A DNA stretch of 64,000 nucleotides from Aquitalea sp. LB_tupeE. GTDB taxonomy: Bacteria; Pseudomonadota; Gammaproteobacteria; Burkholderiales; Chromobacteriaceae. Shown here piece after piece: positions 10,282 to 18,112 of this stretch; the first letter of the stretch is position 1, and every line of letters begins with the position of its first letter. The notes under the pieces are model-generated. The model made no database searches. It was given only the letters and a program-made list of their open reading frames with translations, and was not told the DNA's origin. The position numbers were made by a program, and so were the translations under genes. The DNA is taken from the NCBI RefSeq assembly GCF_013391415.1, contig NZ_JACAXB010000033.1, positions 143,133-207,132 on the forward strand, given 5' to 3'.

Positions 10282-10317
10282 AAAAAACCCACCGGACAGT
10301 AAGTCGGGTGGGTTTTT
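10282..10317. terminator. Bidirectional terminator between the hydrolase and csp genes
   Basis: CCCACC (10288-10293) pairs with GGTGGG (10307-10312), flanked by an A-run on the left and TTTTT on the right. It can end the leftward cold-shock transcript and any rightward reading. Confidence 0.75.
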
Positions 10318-10367
10318 CAGCAGCCAAAGCACCGGGCTTCAGCTATCTCACAGGCAAAGCCCGTGAA

Positions 10368-10571
10368 TTACTGCGGCTGTACGTTGGTAGCAGCCGGGCC
10401 TTTTTGACCAGCAGCTTTAACGTAGCTTACTTTCTGACCGTCTTGCAGCGACTTGAAGCCGTCTACCTTGATTTCGGAGAAATGTACGAACAGGTCGTCG
10501 CCGCCTGCATCCGGAGTGATAAAGCCAAAGCCTTTGGCGTCATTGAAAAATTTAACGGTGCCGGTTTCCAT
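10368..10571 (-). CDS. Cold-shock protein (CspA family)
   Basis: A 67-residue single cold-shock domain that binds single-stranded RNA and DNA as an RNA chaperone. RNP1 (KGFGFI, residues 13-18) and RNP2 (DLFVHF, 26-31) are intact. AGGGA six bases before the ATG is a good ribosome-binding site. A consensus promoter about 150 bases upstream implies a long untranslated leader like that of cold-inducible cspA genes. A terminator follows the stop by about 50 bases. Confidence 0.95.
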   Translation of the reverse strand: METGTVKFFNDAKGFGFITPDAGGDDLFVHFSEIKVDGFKSLQDGQKVSYVKAAGQKGPAATNVQPQ

Positions 10572-10906
10572 GATATATCCCTGACATAAAAAACATTAAA
10601 AATTGAGCACATGCCCAAACAACAAGAACTTCAAGGGATAGATATTTGAACAATTAGGCACTCTGGAAGGAGGGACACCACTGTAACGAAATAGGCACAA
10701 CGCTTGAAATCTTGCAGCACCGTTATACGCACCTCACCGCTATCGGTCAAACACTATCTGCAAAATAAGCCAATTTATTTTCGCACCAGCATAAAAAACC
10801 CTGTCATGACCATTGAATGCGCCTGTCCGGCAAATGATCATCCGGCCAACAAAGCAGCTGACAGATAAAGCAAACCCCGGCAGAGGGGATGAATCTGCCA
10901 GCACCT
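10572..10906. other. Gap holding the csp leader and promoter and the 3' flank of a LysR gene
   Basis: No protein is convincing in this 335-base stretch. Its left part (10572 to about 10715) is the presumed 5' leader of the cold-shock mRNA, and 10722-10750 holds its promoter. The rest, up to 10906, lies past the stop of the leftward LysR gene and contains only a short CCCC...GGGG hairpin near 10885 without a T-run. Confidence 0.6.
10722..10750 (-). promoter_or_regulatory. Sigma-70 promoter of the cold-shock gene
   Basis: On the minus strand, TTGACC (10750-10745) and TATAAC (10727-10722) are separated by 17 bases. Transcription would start near 10715, leaving a leader of about 140 bases before the start codon. 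Confidence 0.7.
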
Positions 10907-11815
10907 TCATGGCAAATCATCGGGACTGGATACCTGCTGCAAGTGCTGACGCAGGAATTCCAGCCACAAGCGCAATTTGGCCTGCCGCTGCAAGGCTGGC
11001 GGATACAGCGCATAGATATCCGCAGGAACCGACTGCCACTCCGGCAATAGCTGTAATAACTGCCCCGACTGCAACAAGGAGCGCACATCCCATTCGGAAC
11101 GCAAAATCACACCAAGGCCCTGCAAAGCCCATTGCACTGCGGTTTCGCCGTCATTGCACGACAAGGGGCCGCGCACCTTGATGCTTTCCTCACGCTCGCC
11201 ACGCTGCAACACCCACTGGCCGTGGATATCATGATTCTCCCGAATCACAATGCAATCATGCTGTTGCAGGTCGCGCGGCTGCGCGGGTGCCAGTCGTGTT
11301 GCCAGATAAGCGGGTGCAGCGCACAGCACCCGACGGTTACGTAGTAGCAAGCTGGCGTGCAAGCGCCCATCCGGCGGCCGGCCAAAGCGAATGGCCACAT
11401 CAAACCCTTCCTGGCGGGATGGCGGGCGATCACTTAACTGCAACTCCACTTCCAACCGTGGGTGGTGGCTGGCAAAGGCAGCCAGAATGGGCGCGATATA
11501 ACGTCGACCGAAACCAAAGCTGGCATTTACCCGCAACAATCCGTGCGGCTGATTGGGATCACCGCGCACCCGCGCTTCCAGCTCCACAATCTCACCCAAC
11601 AGGCGACGTGCCTCATCCAGGTACAACTGCCCTGCTTCGGTCAGCTGCAATGAACGGGTCGTCCGCTGCAGCAAGGCAATGCCAAGTCGCGCCTCCAGCG
11701 CCTGCAAGCGTCGGCTGATCACAGGCGGCGTCACCCCAAGCTGGCGCGCAGTGGCCACCATGCTGCCGCATTGGTGTAGCCGCAGAAAGAATTCCAGATC
11801 AGAAACTGCATTCAT
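10907..11815 (-). CDS. LysR-family regulator
   Basis: A 302-residue LysR protein. The winged helix-turn-helix is at the N-terminus (DLEFFLRLHQCGSMVATARQLG, then PPVISRRLQALEARLGIALLQR), and a substrate-binding-like effector domain follows (from about 90, LLRVNASFGFGRRYIAPILAAF). It belongs to the CrgA/DmlR-like group. The ATG at 11815 is chosen; a TTG at 11827 would add four residues. It is divergent from the TauE/SafE exporter 103 bases away and probably controls it. Confidence 0.85.
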   Translation of the reverse strand: MNAVSDLEFFLRLHQCGSMVATARQLGVTPPVISRRLQALEARLGIALLQRTTRSLQLTEAGQLYLDEARRLLGEIVELEARVRGDPNQPHGLLRVNASFGFGRRYIAPILAAFASHHPRLEVELQLSDRPPSRQEGFDVAIRFGRPPDGRLHASLLLRNRRVLCAAPAYLATRLAPAQPRDLQQHDCIVIRENHDIHGQWVLQRGEREESIKVRGPLSCNDGETAVQWALQGLGVILRSEWDVRSLLQSGQLLQLLPEWQSVPADIYALYPPALQRQAKLRLWLEFLRQHLQQVSSPDDLP

Positions 11816-11918
11816 TATTACGCTCAAATTAATAATGGTTTATTTGCCTGGCAATTATATACACCAGAACAAAGAGTAGACTTGGTATCTTTCACTAAAC
11901 CTCACCAAGGAGAAGCCC

Positions 11919-12668
11919 ATGCCATGGCAAATCATGGAAGCGCTGCTACTGGGCGCAGGCCTGGGCGCACTGGGTGGCCTGCTGGGCATCGGTGGCGGGA
12001 TATTGGCCATCCCGGTACTGGTCATGCTGTATGGCATGAACCAGGCGCTGGCCCAGGGCACGGCATTGGTGATGATGACACCCAATGTGCTGATCGGCTT
12101 CTGGCGCTATCGCCAACGCAACCCCTTCCCGCTGCGCACGGCAGCGCTGATCGGGCTGGCCTCCATCATCAGCACCTACCCTGCCGCCCAGCTGGCTGTC
12201 GGCATGAATGCCAGCCTGCTGCGGCAATGCTTTGCCGTCTTCCTGTTGTTGCTGGCTGCCTATTTTGCCTTTGATCAGTATTTGCGTCGCACAGCGACAC
12301 GCACCCCCTGGCCGGAACAGTTGCTACCACTGGTCGGGGTGATTGGCGGCCTGTTTGCTGGTCTGTTCAGCGTGGGGGCCGGGATTGTGGCCGCGCCTAT
12401 CCTGGTCAAGGGCTTTGGCAAGAAACAGGCAGTTGCCCAAGGACTGGCACTGGCACTGGTGGTGCCTGGCGCGCTGGTGGCACTGTGGAGCTATGGCCAT
12501 GCCGGCCATATCAACTGGTGGCTTGGCTTGCCCATGGCCATTGGCGGCATCAGTACCGTTTCCTGGGGGGTAGCCTGGGCGCACCGTCTGCCGGAAAGAC
12601 GCCTGAGGATAATCTTTGCCCTGATGCTGATCGCTACCGCCATTCTGATGCTGCTTCAGGCACGATAA
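11919..12668 (+). CDS. TauE/SafE-family membrane exporter
   Basis: A 249-residue inner-membrane protein with about eight hydrophobic segments and the family's paired glycine-rich motifs: GAGLGALGGLLGIGGGILAIPVLV near the N-terminus and GVIGGLFAGLFSVGAGIVAAPIL in the second half. Members export sulfite, sulfoacetate or related anions. AAGGAGAAGCCC gives a strong ribosome-binding site for the ATG at 11919. The divergent LysR gene is its likely regulator. Confidence 0.85.
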   Translation: MPWQIMEALLLGAGLGALGGLLGIGGGILAIPVLVMLYGMNQALAQGTALVMMTPNVLIGFWRYRQRNPFPLRTAALIGLASIISTYPAAQLAVGMNASLLRQCFAVFLLLLAAYFAFDQYLRRTATRTPWPEQLLPLVGVIGGLFAGLFSVGAGIVAAPILVKGFGKKQAVAQGLALALVVPGALVALWSYGHAGHINWWLGLPMAIGGISTVSWGVAWAHRLPERRLRIIFALMLIATAILMLLQAR

Positions 12669-12729
12669 TCACCCGTCACAAGCCGCATATTGGCAATCAA
12701 TCAGACGGTCAAAAATTTTTATCGGGGGC

Positions 12730-12758
12730 TTGACGCTGCAAAACAGCCTCGCTATCAT
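12730..12758 (+). promoter_or_regulatory. Promoter of tRNA-Tyr
   Basis: TTGACG (12730-12735) and TATCAT (12753-12758) with exactly 17 bases between them. The -10 element ends 13 bases before the mature tRNA 5' end, so transcription would begin just upstream of it. Confidence 0.75.
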
Positions 12759-12771
12759 GCCGATCTCTTTT

Positions 12772-12857
12772 GGAGGGGTTACCCCAGCGGTCAACGGGTC
12801 CGGACTGTAAATCCGGCGGCTCAGCCTTCGAAGGTTCGAATCCTTCTCCCTCCACCA
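12772..12857 (+). tRNA. tRNA-Tyr (anticodon GTA), class II, CCA encoded
   Basis: An 86-base tRNA. The acceptor GGAGGGG pairs with TCCCTCC (one G-U), A is the discriminator base, and CCA is encoded (12855-12857). The anticodon loop CTGTAAA lies in a five-pair stem (CCGGA/TCCGG), with anticodon GTA at 12807-12809. A long variable arm fits tyrosine. The T arm contains GGTTCGAATCC. It has its own promoter and terminator. Confidence 0.97.
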
Positions 12858-12865
12858 GCATTCCC

Positions 12866-12895
12866 AAAAGGCCCGACATTGCGTTCGGGCCTTTT
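12866..12895 (+). terminator. Terminator of tRNA-Tyr
   Basis: AGGCCCGA and TCGGGCCT form the stem around an eight-base loop (12877-12884), followed by TTTT. An A-run on the left side makes it potentially bidirectional. Confidence 0.8.
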
Positions 12896-12937
12896 GCATG
12901 CCGTCTGCGGCGGCACCATCCAGCGGGAGACACAGCC

Positions 12938-13342
12938 ATGGCCAACAAGAACGGCAAAGCAGGCAAACCCAACGCAAACCAAGGCACACGTCTGGCCGAG
13001 CAAAAGCGCTTCCAGCGTACTGAAGAAGCCTGCCGCCGCATCATGGACCAGCTGTTTGCCATGCAACGGGCCAACCGTTTTGCTGAAGGCGAACTGGCGG
13101 AGAAATACGCCATCATGGCCGGCATTTACTACCGCAAGGTCCGCAATGGCAAGGTGCTGGGACCGGCCGATTTCAATGCCGCAGTGGAAGTGTGCACTGC
13201 CGCCCGGCGTTGCCTGCAGCAGCTGGATGCCAGCCTGCAGTTCGACGGGCTGCCGGACAGTGCAGGCTGGCAGCAAATATTGCCGCTGATTGATGGCGTG
13301 CTGGCCGACTACCAGCAACTGAAAGCAGGCCGCCAGCCCTGA
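12938..13342 (+). CDS. Conserved hypothetical protein, 134 residues
   Basis: I do not recognise this protein. It opens with a basic, Asn/Lys-rich tail (MANKNGKAGKPNANQG) and is otherwise helical and soluble, with no signal or membrane segment (EEACRRIMDQLFAMQRANRFAEGELAEKYAIM; ALLEXX-type repeats absent). The ATG at 12938 is chosen because the in-frame region upstream is occupied by tRNA-Tyr and its terminator. GGGAGACACAGCC provides a moderate ribosome-binding site. It ends 3 bases from the convergent binding-protein gene. Confidence 0.65.
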   Translation: MANKNGKAGKPNANQGTRLAEQKRFQRTEEACRRIMDQLFAMQRANRFAEGELAEKYAIMAGIYYRKVRNGKVLGPADFNAAVEVCTAARRCLQQLDASLQFDGLPDSAGWQQILPLIDGVLADYQQLKAGRQP

Positions 13343-13345
13343 CGC

Positions 13346-14098
13346 TCAGGGCAGCTGCCGCTTGAGCAGTGCGGCCAACTCACCCCGCGCAGCCATTGCC
13401 TGCAACCCCTTGTCCAGCTGCTGCCGCAGCAATTCGGCACCTGGCATGCGGCGCGAAATCATGAACGACGCGTCTACCGCCGGTCGGCCAGCCAAGGGAC
13501 TGAGCACCAGCGGTGGCAGTTGAGCTGCGGATAGCACACCCAGGCGCAACAGTCCCTGCCACACCTCACGATATTCAACAAAACCACGACAGTGCCCGGC
13601 GCGCAACTTGCGCAGCAAGTCCGGATAATTGGCCGAGCCGCGGTCCACCTCCTCCGCCCGCAAGCCGAATGCCTGGTAATTGAAACCGTTCAAGCCACAC
13701 CAAGGCAGGCGGTCGCTACCAGCCAGCATGGGCTGCATGGTCACACTGACCGGATGCAGCTGCAAATAAGGCTTGCTGAACAAAAACTGCCGCTCCCGAT
13801 TGGGGGTACGGCTGGCCGCCATCACGATCTGCACCTGACTACCCTGCTCGGCCAGGGCCAGGCAGCGGGCAAATGGCATCAACCGCACTTGCAGGCCACC
13901 CTCCGGCCCCAGGATGGCGCGCAACACGTCCGGCGAAAAACCCTGCACTTCCGCAGTTGACGCCAGCTGGTAAGATGAAGGCGGCCATTGGTTATCACCG
14001 CCGCAGGCCACCACAGCGCCATACGCCGGCAGCACGAACATCAGGCATGGCCAGACACGGCTGATGCACTGCATTATGGTTGTGACTGCACGTTTCAT
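13346..14098 (-). CDS. Periplasmic substrate-binding protein (family 3-like)
   Basis: A 250-residue exported protein: a basic start and hydrophobic stretch (ISRVWPCLMFVLPAYGAVVA), then a bilobed binding-protein fold. The opening NQWPPSSYQ, GFSPDVLRAILG and the clause MPFARCLALAEQGSQVQIVMAASRTPNRERQFLFSKPY are typical of the amino-acid-binding (SBP_bac_3) family. No permease or ATPase gene is adjacent, so it may be an orphan receptor or serve a transporter elsewhere. A GTG four codons upstream (14110) is an alternative start. Confidence 0.72.
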   Translation of the reverse strand: MKRAVTTIMQCISRVWPCLMFVLPAYGAVVACGGDNQWPPSSYQLASTAEVQGFSPDVLRAILGPEGGLQVRLMPFARCLALAEQGSQVQIVMAASRTPNRERQFLFSKPYLQLHPVSVTMQPMLAGSDRLPWCGLNGFNYQAFGLRAEEVDRGSANYPDLLRKLRAGHCRGFVEYREVWQGLLRLGVLSAAQLPPLVLSPLAGRPAVDASFMISRRMPGAELLRQQLDKGLQAMAARGELAALLKRQLP

Positions 14099-14174
14099 CC
14101 TGGGGCGCACACCTCTTCAAGCGGACAGACTGGCAAGATACCATTAACACAACTGTCATTTCGATACGAAAAAC

Positions 14175-14678
14175 ATGAAAGACCCTCAGGCCCCGTACCA
14201 GCTGCTGGAAACAGAAGGCATTCGCTACCAACGCTTTGATCACCCTGCCGTGTATACTTGCGCAGAAGCCAGCATGCTGGCTCCGATACCGGACAGCCTG
14301 GCCAGCAAGAACCTATTCCTCAAAGCAGGAAAAACCGGACGCTACCTGCTGCTGTGCCTGCCTGCCAGCGCAAGGCTGGATCTCAAAGCCCTGGGCGAAA
14401 TATTGGCCATCAAGAGCCTTGGCTTTGCCTCGGCCGAGCGGCTGCTGGCCACACTGGGCCTGACACCGGGCGCGGTCAGCCTGCTGGCGGTCATCAACGA
14501 TAGCGCCGGGCTGGTTGATGTCATTATTGATAAGACCGTAGCGCAGCAGGACACAATCCTTTGCCATCCACTGGTCAATACCAGTACCCTGGCCATCAAC
14601 ACGGGCGACCTGCTGCGTTTTCTTGACAGCTGCGACCATACGCCGCGCGTGATGTCACTCCCCTGCATGCCGATCTGA
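14175..14678 (+). CDS. ProX/PrdX-type aminoacyl-tRNA deacylase
   Basis: A 167-residue YbaK-superfamily editing protein. It starts with the characteristic YQLLETEGIRYQRFDHPAVYTCAEA, and the catalytic-lysine region is ASKNLFLKAGKTGRYLLLCLP. Free-standing members remove alanine mischarged on tRNA-Pro (ProXp-ala type). This assignment comes from the family's N-terminal motif rather than from specificity residues. It is a single gene; the second YbaK-superfamily gene in this window (at 41684) belongs to a different branch. Confidence 0.8.
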   Translation: MKDPQAPYQLLETEGIRYQRFDHPAVYTCAEASMLAPIPDSLASKNLFLKAGKTGRYLLLCLPASARLDLKALGEILAIKSLGFASAERLLATLGLTPGAVSLLAVINDSAGLVDVIIDKTVAQQDTILCHPLVNTSTLAINTGDLLRFLDSCDHTPRVMSLPCMPI

Positions 14679-14781
14679 ACCGCACAGAGCGGACAGCAAG
14701 CCATGAAAAAGGCTGCCTGCGCCACCGACCAAAAGTCGACAGCACAGGCAGCCCCTGAGCAGATACAGCCTGCTTGAATGC

Positions 14782-15729
14782 TTACACACCAGCCTCGTGG
14801 GCTTGCACGTCGGCATGGTAGCTGGAGCGCACCATGGCACCGACCGCCGCGTGGGCAAAGCCCATTTCATAGGCTTTCTCTTCGAACATCTTGAACGTGT
14901 CCGGGTGTACGTAACGCAATACCGGCAGATGACCATCGGACGGTTGCAGGTACTGGCCAATGGTCAGCATGTCCACATTATGGGCACGCAGGTCGCGCAT
15001 CACTTCGAGGATTTCCTCGTCGGTTTCACCCAGACCCACCATCAGGCCGGACTTGGTGCGCACTTCCGGGTTCTTGGCCTTGTAGTCCTTGAGCAACTGC
15101 AAGGAGTGCGCATAATCGGCACCCGGACGTGCCTGCTTGTACAGGCGCGGCACGGTTTCCAGATTGTGGTTCATCACATCCGGCGGCGTAGAGGTGAGGA
15201 TGTCCACCGCGATATCCAGACGGCCACGGAAGTCCGGTACCAGGGTTTCGATCTGGGTGCCGGGCGATGCGGCACGCACGGCGCTGATACAGTCAGCAAA
15301 GTGCTGTGCACCACCATCACGCAGGTCGTCACGGTCTACCGAAGTCACCACCACATACTTCAGCCGCATGGCGGCCACGCTCTCGGCGAGGTGCTTGGGC
15401 TCGTTTTCGTCCAGCGGATTCGGACGGCCGTGACCCACATCACAGAAGGGGCAGCGACGGGTGCAGATATCACCCATAATCATGAAAGTGGCCGTGCCCT
15501 TGCTGAAGCACTCGCCAATATTCGGGCAGGTGGCTTCTTCGCACACGGTATGCAGCTTCTGGTCACGCAGAATCTGCTTGATCTCATGAAAACGCTGGCC
15601 GGCGGGCAGCTTGGCGCGAATCCATTCCGGCTTTTTCAGCTTTTCATCCAGCGGCACAATCTTGATGGGAATGCGTGCGGTTTTGGCGGCGCCTTTATGC
15701 TTGACCCCTGCCTCGTTATCCAACTTCAT
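14782..15729 (-). CDS. lipA: Lipoyl synthase
   Basis: A 315-residue radical-SAM enzyme that inserts two sulfurs into protein-bound octanoyl groups. The SAM-cluster cysteines are in CTRRCPFC (Cys89, 93, 96). The auxiliary cluster that donates sulfur uses Cys63, 68 and 74 ([12 protein letters not shown]). The C-terminal RSSY motif is present (MVRSSYHAD). The ATG is preceded by GAAGGAGACAGC. Its start overlaps the lipB stop by 4 bases. Confidence 0.98.
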   Translation of the reverse strand: MKLDNEAGVKHKGAAKTARIPIKIVPLDEKLKKPEWIRAKLPAGQRFHEIKQILRDQKLHTVCEEATCPNIGECFSKGTATFMIMGDICTRRCPFCDVGHGRPNPLDENEPKHLAESVAAMRLKYVVVTSVDRDDLRDGGAQHFADCISAVRAASPGTQIETLVPDFRGRLDIAVDILTSTPPDVMNHNLETVPRLYKQARPGADYAHSLQLLKDYKAKNPEVRTKSGLMVGLGETDEEILEVMRDLRAHNVDMLTIGQYLQPSDGHLPVLRYVHPDTFKMFEEKAYEMGFAHAAVGAMVRSSYHADVQAHEAGV

Positions 15730-16349
15730 GCTGTCTCCTTCACCACGGTCAGGTGTTTTTCCAGCTGGGGCAGCAGCAGCTCGGCCACTTGCGCCAGGGT
15801 TTTATCCACCCCCAAATCCTTCATTTGCGTCACCCTCAGGCCTTCGTAGCCACAGGGGTTGATCCAGCCAAACGGTGTCAGATCCATGTCCACATTCAGT
15901 GACAGGCCGTGATACACCGCCCCGTTCTTGATGCGCAAGCCCAGCGAGGCAATCTTGGCACCGTCCACATACACGCCGGGCGCGTTGACGTCGCCATTGG
16001 CGGTAATGCCCTGCCCGGCCAGCATGTCGATGACCGACTGCTCGATACGACGCACCAGTTCGCGCACGCCAATATGCATGCGCTTGAAATCAATCAGCAG
16101 ATACACCACCAGCTGGCCGGGGCCGTGATAGGTGACCTGACCACCACGATCGGTCTTTACCACCGGAATATCAGTCAGGCGCAGCAGGTGTTCCGGCTTG
16201 CCCGCCAGGCCCTGGGTGTAGACAGGATGGTGCTCCACTACCCATAGCTCATCCGGCGTTTCGGCCGTGCGGGTATCGGTAAAGGCCTGCATGGCCCGCC
16301 AGGTGGGTTCGTAGTCCACCAGGCCCAAATGCTTGATCAGACGCTGCAC
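15726..16349 (-). CDS. lipB: Octanoyl-[acyl-carrier] transferase
   Basis: A 207-residue transferase moving octanoate from ACP to lipoate-dependent enzymes, the step before Lip[15 protein letters not shown], the lysine in AKIASLGLR (Lys132) and the acyl-enzyme cysteine in NPCGYEGL (Cys166) are all intact. The start is a GTG at 16349 with GGAG eight bases upstream. It lies between ybeD and lipA in one leftward unit. Confidence 0.96.
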   Translation of the reverse strand: MQRLIKHLGLVDYEPTWRAMQAFTDTRTAETPDELWVVEHHPVYTQGLAGKPEHLLRLTDIPVVKTDRGGQVTYHGPGQLVVYLLIDFKRMHIGVRELVRRIEQSVIDMLAGQGITANGDVNAPGVYVDGAKIASLGLRIKNGAVYHGLSLNVDMDLTPFGWINPCGYEGLRVTQMKDLGVDKTLAQVAELLLPQLEKHLTVVKETA

Positions 16350-16369
16350 GCGTTTGGCTCCACGTTGGT

Positions 16370-16648
16370 TTAAAGCACCATCTTGACCATGGGGTGGCCA
16401 GTGAGCGACAGGTAGATATTGTCCAGTTGCTGGCGCGAGGTGGCATTCACGGTAATGGTCAGGGCATAGAAACGTCCACCCGAGCTTTCCCGCAGGGTGA
16501 CATCATGCTCGGCCAGGTCCGGCGCGTGCACACGCACCACTTCGGTCATGGTGACGACAAATTCGTCATGACGCTCGCCCATCACCTTCAGGGGGAAGCG
16601 ACAGGGAAATTCAATGATTTCCTGCTTTTCAGTGCTGTTTTCAGCCAT
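16370..16648 (-). CDS. ybeD: DUF493 / YbeD-family protein
   Basis: A 92-residue protein of the YbeD family, recognised from [14 protein letters not shown] near the N-terminus and the ferredoxin-like alternation that follows ([36 protein letters not shown]). The role is unknown; an ACT-like regulatory fold has been proposed for the family. The ATG at 16648 gives the usual length. It lies between dacA and lipB, the conserved order of many proteobacteria. Confidence 0.85.
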   Translation of the reverse strand: MAENSTEKQEIIEFPCRFPLKVMGERHDEFVVTMTEVVRVHAPDLAEHDVTLRESSGGRFYALTITVNATSRQQLDNIYLSLTGHPMVKMVL

Positions 16649-16671
16649 GTTCAACTCGATTCTGCAAAGGC

Positions 16672-16698
16672 AAAAAGCCCGCATCACCCGATGCAGGC
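16672..16698 (-). terminator. Terminator downstream of dacA
   Basis: GCCCGCATC (16677-16685) pairs with GATGCAGGC (16690-16698) with one mismatch. The A-run at 16672-16676 becomes a T-run on the minus strand, so dacA transcripts should end here before ybeD. Confidence 0.7.
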
Positions 16699-16741
16699 CA
16701 GTGCCGGACCCCGGCTGGCGGGGCGTCAATCAAAAGCCGGT

Positions 16742-17890
16742 TTACTTCCAGCCCAGCATCAGCTTGATGCTGTCCCACAGGCGGCTGAAGAAACCACCCT
16801 CTTCCACGGTTTGCAAGGCGACAACCGGACGCTCCAGCAGCGGCTTGCCATCCAGACTCACCACCAGCTTGCCTACTGTCTGACCGGCCTTGATCGGGGC
16901 GATCAGCGGCTGCATGGTGGAAAGGTCTGCCTTCAACTGGCCAGCCTGGCCCTTGGCCACGGTAGCAAAGACATCCTGAGAGAAACCCACCGGAACCGAT
17001 TTGGCCGCGCCCTTGTACACCAGTACTTCGGAAACCGGCTTGGATGCACTGTAAAGTTTGGGCGTTTCGAAAAACTGCAAGCCGTAATTCAGCAGTTTGG
17101 CACTTTCGTTGGCGCGCGCCTCAGGACTGGCGGTACCCACCACCACCGAGATCACCCGACGGCCATCACGATGGCTGGAGGTAATCATATTGTAGCCGGC
17201 GGTGTCGGTATAACCGGTTTTCATGCCGTCGACGTTGGGGTCGCGGTACAGCAGCAGGTTACGGTTGGGCTGGGTGATGTTGTTATAGGTGAAGGACTTG
17301 ATGGAGTAAGTCGGGTAGAACTCCGGGAAGTCGCGAATCAGCGCAGCGGACAGGATGGCCAGATCATGCACGGTGGTGTAGTGATCGGCATGCGGCAGGC
17401 CGGTGGCATTGCGGAACTGGGTATTCTTCATGCCCAGTTTCTGCGCCTGCTGGGTCATCAGCTGGGCGAACACGTCTTCGCTGCCGGCAATGGCTTCGGC
17501 CAGGGTCACGCAGGCGTCGTTACCGGATTGCACGATCATGCCCTTGATCAGGTCATCCACCCTCACCGGCACTTTCGGGTCGAGGAACATGCGCGAGCCG
17601 TCGGTTTTCCAGCCACGGTTGGATACGGTCAGCATCTGGTCCAGCGCCAGGCGCTTTTCCTTCACCGCCTTGAAGGTGAGGTAAGCGGTCATCAGCTTGG
17701 TCAGCGAGGCCGGTTCCACGCGGGCATCCGGGTCTTGGGCGGCCAGCACCTGGCCACTATTGAAATCGACCAGATAAAAAGCCTTGCCGGCAATTTCCGG
17801 TACAGGCGGTACAAAGGCAGTGGTCGCGGAGGCAGCAACAGGCATGGCCAGGCTGGCGGCCAGCAAAATTCGGGTGATGGTGGTTTTCAT
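16742..17890 (-). CDS. dacA: D-alanyl-D-alanine carboxypeptidase (PBP5/6 type)
   Basis: A 382-residue periplasmic enzyme that trims the terminal D-alanine of peptidoglycan pentapeptides. A signal peptide (about 1-22, ending AASA) precedes the catalytic domain, whose three motifs are intact: SLTK (Ser62, Lys65), SGN (122-124) and KTG (224-226). A beta-rich PBP5 C-terminal domain and an amphipathic membrane-anchoring tail (FFSRLWDSIKLMLGWK) complete it. The ATG at 17890 is preferred to a TTG four codons upstream. TATAAT at 17937-17932 may be its -10 element. Confidence 0.95.
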   Translation of the reverse strand: MKTTITRILLAASLAMPVAASATTAFVPPVPEIAGKAFYLVDFNSGQVLAAQDPDARVEPASLTKLMTAYLTFKAVKEKRLALDQMLTVSNRGWKTDGSRMFLDPKVPVRVDDLIKGMIVQSGNDACVTLAEAIAGSEDVFAQLMTQQAQKLGMKNTQFRNATGLPHADHYTTVHDLAILSAALIRDFPEFYPTYSIKSFTYNNITQPNRNLLLYRDPNVDGMKTGYTDTAGYNMITSSHRDGRRVISVVVGTASPEARANESAKLLNYGLQFFETPKLYSASKPVSEVLVYKGAAKSVPVGFSQDVFATVAKGQAGQLKADLSTMQPLIAPIKAGQTVGKLVVSLDGKPLLERPVVALQTVEEGGFFSRLWDSIKLMLGWK

Positions 17891-18112
17891 TGAGATCGAC
17901 AACGGGTGAGGGGTACAAACAATAGCCGATGATTATACACGTCCAGACTGCAACGTTGACCGTAAATGCCCGGTTTTGGCGCAATTGGCCGTCAATAAAT
18001 ACCCGGTTGCGGCAATGCAGCATGAAAATGGCAACATGGCTTCCCGGCGGCTTGGAGTTCCTGCTACTCTGACAGTTCAATAAAAAAGCACGACAAGGAC
18101 ATCGGCATCACC

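Noticed and set aside
12772..12857. tRNA-Tyr as an attachment site for an integrated element
   Set aside because: No integrase gene and no direct repeat of the tRNA 3' end were found in the flanking sequence.
12770..12937. N-terminal extension of the 134-residue hypothetical gene
   Set aside because: It would translate tRNA-Tyr and its terminator.
16394..17893. 499-codon open frame on the plus strand across ybeD and dacA
   Set aside because: Antisense to genes with intact catalytic motifs and conserved synteny.
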